DNA from: JAPLDB01 sp038230515 | GTDB lineage: Bacteria > Bacteroidota > Bacteroidia > AKYH767-A > 2013-40CM-41-45 | Reading direction: 5' to 3' | Length of the DNA: 53,887 nucleotides | Assembly (NCBI GenBank): GCA_038230515.1 | Contig: JBBRND010000029.1 | Coordinates: 1-53,887, forward strand | Shown here: positions 7,773 to 15,903 of the stretch, one piece after another | How the letters are laid out: each line of letters opens with the position of its first letter | Numbering within the stretch: position 1 is the stretch's first letter | Program-made: the position numbers and the translations under genes | Notes under the pieces: model-generated | Database searches by the model: none | What the model was told of the DNA's origin: nothing | Seen by the model: the letters and a program-made list of their open reading frames with translations, nothing else

Positions 7773-8816
7773 ATGCGCATCAAAGGACTTGATTTTCTTC
7801 GTGGCATTGCCATCATTGGTGTGCTCTTCAGGCATTTTGAAATTCCTTTTTTTCTGGCAGGTCCTGGTGGTTATGGTGTAGATTTGTTTTTTGTTCTGAG
7901 TGGATTTCTCGTTTCAGGACTATTGTTCAATGAATACAAAAAGAGAAACACTGTAAACATCAAACGCTTTCTTATCCGCAGAGGGTTTAAAATTTATCCC
8001 GCTTTTTATTTTCTCATCATTTGCTCCATCCTGATTTATGCAATCGGCTTTGGAAATTACTTCAACACATCTTCTATTCTTTCGGAAATCTTTTTTCTTC
8101 AGAGTTACATTACTCCTATGTGGATGCAGACCTGGTCACTTGCAATCGAAGAACATTTTTATTTGCTTGTATCACTGTTTATTTTTCTTGCCATTAAATA
8201 CAGATGGATTGAGAACAGGAAAACGATGTTACTCTTTTTAACCGGAATGATTCTGTTGGTGTTCTCTTTTCGTCTTTACCATTGCCTCACCATTTTCGCA
8301 AACACTCGGGAAGCATTTTTTGCTACACATCTGCGAATGGACGGATTGTTGACAGGAACGTTACTCAGTTACCTCTGGCATTTTCAATACAGCTCGATTG
8401 AAAAATTCTACAGGAGGAAAAAACTTTTTGCCGTTCTCACATCAGTCCTCATTATTCCCGCATTTGTTTTTCGAACTGACAGCATGTTCATGGTTACCAT
8501 CGGGTTCAATCTTCTTCACATTGTTTTTGCGATGATGATTTTATTTGCAGTAAGCAAAGAAGGTGAATCAATTCTCTTTGGAAATTCCTTCGCGCGAAAA
8601 ATTTCTTCTGCTATCTGTTTCACTGGGGTTTATTCCTACACAATTTACCTCTGGCATTTGCTTGTACAGAATCTCTTGCTGAGAGTAATTACGGATTTGC
8701 GAATGGAGGCAGTAGTTTATTTTTTCACATCCATTGCAGTCGGAGTATTTGCATCGTTACTGAGTGAAAAACCTTTTCTGAAAATAAGGGAAAAACATTT
8801 TCCGAAAGTCACTTGA
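7773..8816 (+). CDS. Acyltransferase 3 family membrane protein (OafA-like)
   Basis: 347 residues with about ten transmembrane segments. These proteins transfer acyl groups, often acetyl, onto sugars of surface polysaccharides or lipids. Family signatures are present: LDFLRGIAIIGVLFRH (6-21, with R10 and the catalytic-type H21), GVDLFFVLSGF (35-45), and IRRGFKIYPA (68-77). The acceptor is unknown. The upstream neighbour is rnpB and its terminator, so the gene needs its own promoter; TATTCTTG at 7746-7753 is a weak candidate. It converges with the small secreted protein gene at 8828. Confidence 0.92.
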   Translation: MRIKGLDFLRGIAIIGVLFRHFEIPFFLAGPGGYGVDLFFVLSGFLVSGLLFNEYKKRNTVNIKRFLIRRGFKIYPAFYFLIICSILIYAIGFGNYFNTSSILSEIFFLQSYITPMWMQTWSLAIEEHFYLLVSLFIFLAIKYRWIENRKTMLLFLTGMILLVFSFRLYHCLTIFANTREAFFATHLRMDGLLTGTLLSYLWHFQYSSIEKFYRRKKLFAVLTSVLIIPAFVFRTDSMFMVTIGFNLLHIVFAMMILFAVSKEGESILFGNSFARKISSAICFTGVYSYTIYLWHLLVQNLLLRVITDLRMEAVVYFFTSIAVGVFASLLSEKPFLKIREKHFPKVT

Positions 8817-8827
8817 GGATGGGCTGA

Positions 8828-9406
8828 TTACTCAATGCACAAATATACTTTCGCGGGAGGTTGGTTATGCATCTGAACCTTAAAAACTTTTTTATCCTTT
8901 TGATCAACCCATACTGCTATGCTACCAAAAACTTTTTGATAGAGATAAACCGATTGAGTCGGGCGGTCCGCGTAGGGAGTAAGGTCTGTGATCTGTGCAG
9001 GATCGCTCATCATCGCAGCGGCAAGATCATCTTCCAAAACTCCGAACGGTTTTACCGGAAGATAAGCGGTGGTTGAAGAAGAGAATTCAATGAAGCCATG
9101 TTCAAGATTAAAAAAGATTCCTTGCTTCTCAAGGGCTGCACCGCCACCGCAAATGTGATCATCGCTTCCCATCGGAATTTCAGAAGAAACACACGGCAAA
9201 TATTTTTTTATAGAATCTATCGGAGAACTCGGACCTACTTTTCCATTCAACAATCCCGTTTCAAAATTTACATTGATGCTATCGCAGGAAAATTTTTTCT
9301 GAACAGGAACCATTACTTTTTTTGTTGTGTCCTGTTTTGAACCTTTTTGGGCAAATGATAAGGATGAAATAAATAAAATGGAGAGGGCAAGAATTATTTT
9401 TTTCAT
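8828..9406 (-). CDS. Secreted hypothetical protein (192 aa)
   Basis: A clear signal peptide (residues 1-19, cleavage after SFA-Q) is followed by a soluble domain I do not recognise. Visible features: a Lys-rich stretch (20-38), cysteines at about 40, 72, 85 and 190 that could form disulfides, and a GGGAALEKQGIFF segment. It is probably periplasmic. A perfect -7 box TATCTTTG lies 25 bp upstream on this strand. The gene is monocistronic and convergent with the acyltransferase gene. Confidence 0.75.
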   Translation of the reverse strand: MKKIILALSILFISSLSFAQKGSKQDTTKKVMVPVQKKFSCDSINVNFETGLLNGKVGPSSPIDSIKKYLPCVSSEIPMGSDDHICGGGAALEKQGIFFNLEHGFIEFSSSTTAYLPVKPFGVLEDDLAAAMMSDPAQITDLTPYADRPTQSVYLYQKVFGSIAVWVDQKDKKVFKVQMHNQPPAKVYLCIE

Positions 9407-9430
9407 AAACGGATTTTAAATTTATTTCGC

Positions 9431-9438
9431 CAAAGATA
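9431..9438 (-). promoter_or_regulatory. -7 box TATCTTTG of the secreted 192-aa protein gene
   Basis: The minus strand reads TATCTTTG here, a perfect match to TANNTTTG, 25 bp before the start codon at 9406. No matching -33 TTTG is visible. Confidence 0.5.
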
Positions 9439-9591
9439 TAGAATTCAAAGAATGAAATGTTGGAATTTTGGAACAATGGAAGCAGATTGTTTTAACTATT
9501 CCAATATTCCGCCACCCCATCATTCCATGCTCCTATTAACTTTTCCTTTACTACCAATTCCTTATTATTGCCCCTCCTAAAACCAAACGCA

Positions 9592-11637
9592 ATGAAAAAA
9601 ATAATTCTTCTTTTCAATTTCGCATTCCTGATTTTTAATTCCGCTTTCCCGCAGGGACACATGACTCCTGAATTCCTTTGGGAGCTGGGACGTGTGGACG
9701 AGCCACAACTTTCTCCTGACGGAAAAGAATGTCTCTACAACATCCGCCACATCAGTTTGGAATTGAACAAAGGAAACTCCGACATCTGGAAAGTTAATCT
9801 TGCAACAGGCGCGGCAACTCAACTCACTAAAGATTCTGCAAACGAAACATCTGCGAAGTGGAGCAGCGATGGCAAAAAGGTTTTTTATCTTAATGATAAA
9901 GGAGGCAGCAGTCAGTTGTGGAGCATGAATCCTGACGGAAGCAATCAGCAGAAGGAAAGTAATCTTGATTACGACATCAACGCATACGGAATTTCTGCTG
10001 ATGGCAGTATGATCTGGATTGTTAGCGATGTAAAGATTGATAAGTCAGTAAAAGATTTAAACCCCGATCTCCCGAAGACATCAGCAAGAATTTATGACGA
10101 TCTCATGTACCGTCATTGGGACACATGGGCTGATGGAACTTACTCGCATGTAATGGTTGCAAAGTTTGATCACGGAAAAATTATGGGTGTACCAAACGAC
10201 ATTATGCGTGGAGAAAAATTCGACACACCGTTGAAGCCGATGGGTGGTGAAGAAGAACTTGCCTGGAGTGCCGATGGAAAGTGGCTTGCATACACGAGCC
10301 AGAAAAATTTCGGAAAAGAATATGCCATCAGCACCAACTCCGACATTTACATTTATGATGTTGCAAAAGATCTCACCACAAATCTGACTGAAGGAATGAA
10401 TGGCTACGACAAGGATCCTGTTTTCTCACCTGATGGGAAAACGATGATCTGGAAAAGCATGGAAGAAGCAGGCAATGAATCTGACCGCGAGCGATTGTTC
10501 ATGTACGACTTCGGCACAAAAACAAAAAAGGAACTCACCACTGGTTTTGATTACAGTGTGGAGTCTGCTTCGTTCAGTGCAAAAGGAAATCTCATTTATA
10601 TGCTTGTGGGAATAAAAGCCACCGTGAATTTATTCAGCTACGATCTTTCTCCGAATGCAAAAAATCCGATCAGACAAATTACGAATGATGTTGCCGATGA
10701 CCTGTCGTTTACTGTTGCAACTGATGGGAAGAGTGATGTGGTGGTTACTTCGCGGCAATCCATCTCAGCGCCAACTGAAGTTTTCTCTGTGGATCTCAAT
10801 GCAGGAACATCAAAACAAATCACCTTCACTAACAAAGATCTTCTCAGCACGATCAAACTGGCGCGCGTAGAGAAACGAATGATTAAAACATCCGACAAGC
10901 AGGACATGCTCACATGGATTATCTATCCTCCCGATTTTGATGCGACAAAAAAATATCCCACGCTTCTTTATTGCCAGGGCGGCCCGCAAAGCACGGTGAG
11001 CCAGTTCTTCTCTTACCGATGGAACTTTCAACTTATGGCTGCAAACGGCTACATCGTTGTAGCGCCTAACCGCAGAGGGCTTCCAAGCTTCGGTGAAGAA
11101 TGGAATGATGAGATAAGCCGCGACTGGGGCGGACAGTGCATGACCGATTACCTCAGCGCCATTGACAGTATGTGCAAAGAACCCTTTGTAAATAAAGACA
11201 AACTCGGAGCCGTAGGCGCCAGCTTTGGCGGATACTCTGTGTATTGGCTTGCAGGGCATCACAACAAACGCTTCAAGGCATTCATTGCGCACGATGGTGT
11301 GTTCAATCTCGAAAGTATGTATGGCGCCACCGAAGAACTCTGGTTTAACAATCACGAGTTTGGCGGACCTTACTGGAACGGTTCTCCTGATTATCAAAAA
11401 TTTTCTCCTAGTAACTTCGTGAAGAACTGGGACACGCCCATCCTCATCATCACCAACGAAAGAGATTACCGTGTGCCTTACACGCAGGGGCTGGAAGCAT
11501 ATACTGCTGCGCGCTTGATGAATGTGCCTGCACGCTTGCTTACGTTCCCTGACGAAAACCATTGGGTGCTGAAACCGCAGAACAGCGTGCTGTGGCAGCG
11601 CACGTTTTACGATTGGTTGGATAGGTATTTGAAATAA
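9592..11637 (+). CDS. S9 family serine peptidase (dipeptidyl-peptidase IV/acylaminoacyl type)
   Basis: 681 residues from the ATG at 9592; an upstream in-frame start at 9568 would spoil the signal peptide. The signal peptide (1-21, ending FPQ) suggests periplasmic or surface location. Residues about 25-410 form a WD40-like seven-bladed propeller with PD40-type motifs (LSPDGK, WSSDGKKVFY, WSADGKWLAY, FSPDGKTM). The C-terminal alpha/beta hydrolase has the catalytic triad S544 (GASFGGYS), D625 (NERDYRVP) and H657 (DENHWVL). These enzymes release dipeptides or cut short peptides after proline or small residues; the exact specificity is not readable here. A PAP2 gene follows in the same direction 111 bp later. 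Confidence 0.95.
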   Translation: MKKIILLFNFAFLIFNSAFPQGHMTPEFLWELGRVDEPQLSPDGKECLYNIRHISLELNKGNSDIWKVNLATGAATQLTKDSANETSAKWSSDGKKVFYLNDKGGSSQLWSMNPDGSNQQKESNLDYDINAYGISADGSMIWIVSDVKIDKSVKDLNPDLPKTSARIYDDLMYRHWDTWADGTYSHVMVAKFDHGKIMGVPNDIMRGEKFDTPLKPMGGEEELAWSADGKWLAYTSQKNFGKEYAISTNSDIYIYDVAKDLTTNLTEGMNGYDKDPVFSPDGKTMIWKSMEEAGNESDRERLFMYDFGTKTKKELTTGFDYSVESASFSAKGNLIYMLVGIKATVNLFSYDLSPNAKNPIRQITNDVADDLSFTVATDGKSDVVVTSRQSISAPTEVFSVDLNAGTSKQITFTNKDLLSTIKLARVEKRMIKTSDKQDMLTWIIYPPDFDATKKYPTLLYCQGGPQSTVSQFFSYRWNFQLMAANGYIVVAPNRRGLPSFGEEWNDEISRDWGGQCMTDYLSAIDSMCKEPFVNKDKLGAVGASFGGYSVYWLAGHHNKRFKAFIAHDGVFNLESMYGATEELWFNNHEFGGPYWNGSPDYQKFSPSNFVKNWDTPILIITNERDYRVPYTQGLEAYTAARLMNVPARLLTFPDENHWVLKPQNSVLWQRTFYDWLDRYLK

Positions 11638-11748
11638 AAGCAGAAGTGAAAAGATTATTTCTTCCGGTGGCATGAATTTTTATACAGCCATTTGAAGGAA
11701 ATGTAAAACTTGGGAGTTGTTGTTCTAAAATTTTAATCCAGACCCTTT

Positions 11749-12540
11749 ATGAAATATATAATTATCACGTTGTTGCTCCTTCTTACAGCCAATGAAAATT
11801 ATCTTTTCGCGCAGACCCCCGCTTACAAAGACACCAGCAAGGCATTTAATTCAGCACCTGTTCTTCAGCCGGTGGCCGATTCCAATTATGTGGCTCCCGA
11901 AAAATATAAGACCAGAATGCCGCAAGCGCTCATCATACCTGCTGCTTTAATATTGTGGGGTGTGTCAACTATTCATAACCATGGGCTTTATAGCAGTTAT
12001 CAGGCAAAGGAAGATATATTCAGCTTTACAAAAGGCAAAGGGGGACCGATTGATAATTATCTTGTGCTGTCCCCTTATGTGGAATTTGGCGCGCTGCTTC
12101 TGTTCCAGGTGAAATGTAAAAACGATTTCCGGAATGTAAGTCTTCTCATTTTAAAATCAGAGTTGCTGATGTTAGCGCTGGTTGAACCGATAAAATTATT
12201 GGCTCACGAAGAAAGGCCTGATCATTCCAACTTTTTATCTATGCCTTCAGGACATACGGCTGAAGCATTTGTAGCCGCAACTATCGTAAATAAAGAATAC
12301 CGTTATAAAAACAGATGGTTTGGTGCGGGCGCTTACGTGCTTGCAACTACGGTGGCTGCTTTCAGAATGATTAATGACAAGCATTGGGAGAGCGATGTGT
12401 TTGTGGGAGCAGGCATCGGTATTTTATCTACCAACATAGTTTATGCTACGCACCAGCACCGATGGGGACGAAATGAAATTTGCTTTACTCCAACGTTTGA
12501 CCGATATGGCAAAGGAGTATTGATGACCTGCCGGTTTTGA
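11749..12540 (+). CDS. PAP2-superfamily phosphatase
   Basis: 263 residues with a signal peptide or N-terminal anchor and several short hydrophobic segments. All three PAP2 motifs are present: K149-x6-R156-P157 (KLLAHEERP), P166-SGH169, and R206-x5-H212-x3-D216 (FRMINDKHWESD), with H212 the likely phospho-accepting nucleophile. Family members dephosphorylate undecaprenyl pyrophosphate, phosphatidic acid or phosphatidylglycerophosphate in the periplasm; the substrate here is open. Followed by a 468-bp intergenic region with repeat array B. Confidence 0.92.
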   Translation: MKYIIITLLLLLTANENYLFAQTPAYKDTSKAFNSAPVLQPVADSNYVAPEKYKTRMPQALIIPAALILWGVSTIHNHGLYSSYQAKEDIFSFTKGKGGPIDNYLVLSPYVEFGALLLFQVKCKNDFRNVSLLILKSELLMLALVEPIKLLAHEERPDHSNFLSMPSGHTAEAFVAATIVNKEYRYKNRWFGAGAYVLATTVAAFRMINDKHWESDVFVGAGIGILSTNIVYATHQHRWGRNEICFTPTFDRYGKGVLMTCRF

Positions 12541-12552
12541 GTTGAATGGGTT

Positions 12553-12580
12553 TGGATCCGTCTGCCTCTGGCGGATTGGA
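12553..12580. repeat. GC-rich palindromic element
   Basis: ATCCG at about 12556 pairs with CGGAT at 12573, around a CTGCCTCTGG centre. There is no T-run. It resembles a dispersed intergenic palindrome rather than a terminator. It is the only structure in 12541-12660. Confidence 0.35.
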
Positions 12581-12660
12581 TAAACGCATTTCTGAAACGT
12601 GCGCGCCCCCCTGGCGGAAATAAACCGTACCCTTTTCTCTTTATTCTTTCCAAAAACCAA

Positions 12661-12852
12661 TAAGGTACTTTATAAACTTCATAAGGTATCTTATAAAAAA
12701 TAAAAGGTACATTATAAACTTCATAAGGTATCTTATAAAAAATAAAAGATACATTATAAACTTCATAAGGTATCTTATTCAAAATAAAAGATACATTATA
12801 AACTTCATAAGGTACCTTATGAAAAATAAAAGATACATTATAGAGCTTATAA
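12661..12852. repeat. 21-bp tandem repeat array B (42-bp dimer)
   Basis: Nine units are anchored at GGTA or GATA (12664, 12685, 12706, 12727, 12748, 12769, 12790, 12811, 12832), exactly 21 bp apart. Two unit types alternate: one ends in TAAACTTCATAA, the other in AAAAATAAAA, giving a 42-bp higher order. Dyads such as ATAAGGTATCTTAT recur, and ATAAGGTACCTTAT (about 12808-12821) is a perfect palindrome. The minus strand stays open in one frame because 21 is divisible by 3, but that reading is not gene-like. The array is followed by an AT-rich stretch to the T9SS gene at 13009. Confidence 0.95.
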
Positions 12853-12988
12853 TGTATCTTTCTTGCTAAAAATCGCATTTTCTTGAAAATTGTTGATAAA
12901 TTACGTTTTTTTGCCCTCCCCAAATACTGACAGCAAGCTGGCTAACCTTTAAAGCTCCCCCCAAAACTTTCCTCTACCCTAAATGTTT

Positions 12989-12996
12989 TATTTTTG
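12989..12996 (+). promoter_or_regulatory. -7 box TATTTTTG of the FG-GAP T9SS gene
   Basis: TATTTTTG is a perfect TANNTTTG match, with TTTC 17 bp upstream as a possible -33. It puts the transcript start near 13002, past the possible TTG start at 12994, which supports the ATG at 13009 as the true start. Confidence 0.5.
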
Positions 12997-13008
12997 CAAA
13001 ACATCCTT

Positions 13009-14421
13009 ATGAATAAAACACTACCTCTCATCATTCTTCTTATTGTAATTGCCAGCTGCGCTTTGCGCGCGCAAACATTTACCAATCTCAACAATGGCTT
13101 TCCAACCATGGGCAGCGCATCCGTTGCATGGGCTGATTATGATAATGACAGCGACCTTGATTTCGCTGTGATCGGTTTCAGCGGAGTAACGGCTGAGCTA
13201 AGCAGCATTTACCGTAATGACGGTGGCGGAGTATTTACACTCGTTGATACATTGCCTGTAAAAGTATCAGACGGCTCTGTCAACTGGGGAGATTATGATC
13301 ATGATGGCGATCTTGATCTGTTGGTGAACGGACAAAACGGAGGCGGTGGTCCGGTGGCAATTACAACTCTTTTCAGAAACGATGGCAACAGTGTGTTTAC
13401 TGAAATGCCTGCTGCACTTGCAGGATCTATTGGCGTAGCGCGATGGATAGATTACGATGGTGATGGCTGGCTTGATGTAGTAATGTGCGGATTGGGAGTT
13501 ACGCTCACAGGAGATTCCACCCGGCTCTTTCATAACGATACCAACGGAACGTTTACAGAAATTCCTTCCAACCTACCTGGCTTTCAGGCCAGCGATATTT
13601 CTGTTGTAGATTTTGACAACGATGGCGATATGGACTTCTTTATCCTTGGCGGAACATTATCTACTACGACATTTCCTGTAAGCAAATTATTTGCGAACGA
13701 TGGCAACGGCAACTTTACCGAAGTGCCATTTCCGTTTATGCAACTCAGCACCGGCACTTCTAAATGGGCTGACTACGATCATGACGGTGACATGGATTTG
13801 CTCTATGATGGTATTGACTCCACTGCCTCATTTGGCTTTACACTGATATACCGAAACGACAGCGCAGGCAATTTCACATTGCTAAATGATTCCCTTCCCG
13901 GCAGTGGTGAACCGGGTTCAGTAGATTGGGCGGACATTGATAACGATGGCGACCTTGACATTCTTTTAGGTGGACCATCCACACTACTTCGCAACGATGG
14001 TAATAATGTTTACACAGATATTACGCCCGTTGACTTTCCGCAAGCCGCTCCTAATTCCTTTGCTGATATTGATAACGATGGAGCACCTGATATTTTATTC
14101 ATCAGCCAGTCAGGTGGATTTACTGCATCTACTATTTTCAGGAATGATAATGTAGCCGCAGTTGCCGAGATGAAAAACAGTAATGATTTTAAGATCTATC
14201 CAAACCCCACATCAGGAAAACTTTTTATCGGAAGGAAGAATTTTTCAGACGAACAACATCTTGTGATAACAGATTGCACCGGCAGAACGGTGAAAGAAGA
14301 TTTTCATTTTACTGGCGAAAGCGTGGATATGCAGCAGTTCACCAATGGAATTTACTTTATCTGCTGTACCAGAAATAAAAATTATTCTGTTGCAAGGTTT
14401 GTAATGAATAATAATCAATAA
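13009..14421 (+). CDS. FG-GAP/VCBS repeat protein with T9SS type A domain
   Basis: 470 residues from the ATG at 13009. The signal peptide ends near ALRAQ (about residue 23). The body holds about seven calcium-binding loops of the type DYDNDSDLD, DYDHDGDLD, DYDGDGWLD, DFDNDGDMD, DIDNDGDLD and DIDNDGAPD, each paired with an FRNDG-type strand; this is the FG-GAP/VCBS repeat arrangement that folds into an integrin-alpha-like propeller. The last 80 residues are a T9SS type A domain (IYPNPTSGKLF, ITDCTGRTV, NGIYFICC). The product should be on the cell surface, perhaps as an adhesin; the ligand is unknown. It lies about 155 bp downstream of repeat array B. Confidence 0.92.
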   Translation: MNKTLPLIILLIVIASCALRAQTFTNLNNGFPTMGSASVAWADYDNDSDLDFAVIGFSGVTAELSSIYRNDGGGVFTLVDTLPVKVSDGSVNWGDYDHDGDLDLLVNGQNGGGGPVAITTLFRNDGNSVFTEMPAALAGSIGVARWIDYDGDGWLDVVMCGLGVTLTGDSTRLFHNDTNGTFTEIPSNLPGFQASDISVVDFDNDGDMDFFILGGTLSTTTFPVSKLFANDGNGNFTEVPFPFMQLSTGTSKWADYDHDGDMDLLYDGIDSTASFGFTLIYRNDSAGNFTLLNDSLPGSGEPGSVDWADIDNDGDLDILLGGPSTLLRNDGNNVYTDITPVDFPQAAPNSFADIDNDGAPDILFISQSGGFTASTIFRNDNVAAVAEMKNSNDFKIYPNPTSGKLFIGRKNFSDEQHLVITDCTGRTVKEDFHFTGESVDMQQFTNGIYFICCTRNKNYSVARFVMNNNQ

Positions 14422-14450
14422 AGAATTCAGCACCTTAGCAGATGTAGCCC

Positions 14451-14500
14451 AAAAATTCATCTCTACCCTGATTTGCAAACTACCTTTGCCCGAAATTATC
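14451..14500 (+). promoter_or_regulatory. Promoter region P1 with TACCTTTG
   Basis: TACCTTTG at 14481-14488 is a perfect -7 match. The 50 bp from 14451 resemble the promoter at 15812-15861: both start AAAAATTCATCT and both carry TACCTTTG at the same place, followed by GAAATT. No TTTG -33 is evident in either. Confidence 0.55.
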
Positions 14501-14561
14501 AGAGTAAGTGATTTTTGAATTCCTCCTGAAAGGATTCAAAACATTTCTCTGGTTTGCAAAA

Positions 14562-15164
14562 ATGACAAGGACTCGATTTTTATTTCTCTCCGTTTTTCTC
14601 TTTCCTACTATTTGCAAAGCAGAAATAACAGGCAGCACAGCAACAATAAATATTTTTCATCTCAACATCAATTATCCAGTGCCCGCATCCGGAATTACTT
14701 TCCAAACAGTTTATACAGGCATTTTAGATGTAAGCGGAGGATACGAAAGAGTTCTGTACAAAAAAATTTCTGTCGGCATTGGTGCCGATTATTCGCATTT
14801 TCAAACAAACGCTCACGTGTTGGATATAAAAACTAACATGAATATTTTTTCTCCCTCGTTCCTTTTCGGGTATCAAACTGCAGCGTTTAAAAAAATACTC
14901 ATTCATCCTCTTCTCAATGTCGGCTATGCTTTTATCCGGTATAGTTGGGCGGATGCAGAAGGAAACACTAAACCAACTTTTAACGAACAAGGCGCATTTA
15001 TTCAACCCTCGCTTTTTGTTGCATATTTATTCAGCAAGAAAATAAGTGTTGGCTTAAATGGTTCATTCGAAATTATTTTTCAGCACTTCGGCAGCAATGC
15101 AACGCTTGAAGACAGTAACATTCGCATTGCTTGTATGGGAATTGGTATGACGTATAGCCTTTAA
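14562..15164 (+). CDS. Predicted outer-membrane beta-barrel protein
   Basis: 200 residues from the ATG at 14562. An upstream GTG at 14508 would add a poor N-terminus before the signal peptide (FLFLSVFLFPTICKA). The mature part alternates hydrophobic and polar residues in the pattern of beta strands (YERVLYKKISVGIGADYSHF; SLFVAYLFSKKISVGLNG) and ends YSL, close to the terminal-aromatic signal of outer-membrane barrels. No specific family is recognised. A lipoprotein gene follows after 12 bp, so the two likely form an operon from promoter P1. Confidence 0.7.
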   Translation: MTRTRFLFLSVFLFPTICKAEITGSTATINIFHLNINYPVPASGITFQTVYTGILDVSGGYERVLYKKISVGIGADYSHFQTNAHVLDIKTNMNIFSPSFLFGYQTAAFKKILIHPLLNVGYAFIRYSWADAEGNTKPTFNEQGAFIQPSLFVAYLFSKKISVGLNGSFEIIFQHFGSNATLEDSNIRIACMGIGMTYSL

Positions 15165-15176
15165 TAAAACATTTCC

Positions 15177-15767
15177 ATGAAAATCATTCTGAGAATAATT
15201 TTGCCTACTTGCCTGCTAATTTGCTCAATCACTTTCTGGATTATATCCTGCTCCAAACCTGATGAAAAAAATCCTGCATGCACAGGCAAAGATCGCTGGG
15301 ATGTTAAAACACTCACTGATCTTAATGCATCAACGATAAACTACACGTCAACAAATATTACAGTTGCAAATCTTATTTCAATTCCATTACAAAAAAGCAT
15401 TGAGGATAACACTCCCCGTTTCGGAATAGAATACAATACATACACTTTGCAATGCCACATTCGCGAATATAAACTAAGTGATGACGGAGATTATCACCTC
15501 GTCTTGCAAGACCTCAGTGACCCGTCAATAACCATGGTTGGCGAAATTCCTGATCCTTATTGCGCGTCAGTAAAACAAAGTTTACGATTCAACGAGATCA
15601 TCAAAGCACGCCAGGATTTTAAAAACACACTCCTCGTTACTGCACAGGTTGATACTTTTGTTTATATAATTACAGGCGTTGCATTTTATGACAAAGTACA
15701 TGGGCAATTAGGCGCTGCACCCGATGCAATAGAAATACATCCTATTCTTTCCATTTCAAAACAATAA
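15177..15767 (+). CDS. Hypothetical lipoprotein with DGDYHLVL/EIHPILSI signature
   Basis: 196 residues with a lipoprotein signal peptide; the lipobox is WIISC, so C25 is the lipidated residue. The soluble domain has CHIREYKLSDDGDYHLVL in the middle and VAFYDKVHGQ then EIHPILSI at the very end. I recall this pattern from uncharacterised secreted proteins with an OB-fold-like core. A related signature occurs in the gene at 17176. It follows the beta-barrel gene by 12 bp. The role is unknown; the shape of the signature would allow ligand or nucleic-acid binding, but that is inference. Confidence 0.75.
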   Translation: MKIILRIILPTCLLICSITFWIISCSKPDEKNPACTGKDRWDVKTLTDLNASTINYTSTNITVANLISIPLQKSIEDNTPRFGIEYNTYTLQCHIREYKLSDDGDYHLVLQDLSDPSITMVGEIPDPYCASVKQSLRFNEIIKARQDFKNTLLVTAQVDTFVYIITGVAFYDKVHGQLGAAPDAIEIHPILSISKQ

Positions 15768-15811
15768 AAAATTTCCCGAAAGGGTTCCAAACATTTTGGT
15801 ATTTACCTGAA

Positions 15812-15861
15812 AAAAATTCATCTTAACCATAAATAGGAAAGTACCTTTGTCGGAAATTTAG
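15812..15861 (+). promoter_or_regulatory. Promoter region P2 with TACCTTTG
   Basis: TACCTTTG at 15842-15849 lies 55 bp before the ATG at 15904. The 50-bp block matches P1 (14451-14500) at about 37 positions by hand alignment, more than two promoters usually share. The leader contains an in-frame TTG at 15862, not used in my call. Confidence 0.55.
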
Positions 15862-15903
15862 TTGAAACATATATTCAACATTCATTTCCTTCAATTCGTT
15901 AGG

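Noticed and set aside
10810..11673. 287-residue ORF antisense to the S9 peptidase
   Set aside because: Mirror of a strongly coding gene with an intact catalytic triad; composition is that of an antisense shadow.
12441..12923. 160-residue minus-strand ORF with heptad YNVSFIF/YEVYNV repeats
   Set aside because: It is array B read in a frame that stays open because 21 is divisible by 3. It runs into the antisense of the PAP2 gene and has no start signal.
12994..13008. TTG start for the FG-GAP T9SS gene
   Set aside because: It overlaps the -7 box; the ATG at 13009 gives a clean signal peptide. The same logic removes the TTG starts at 15862 and 23227.
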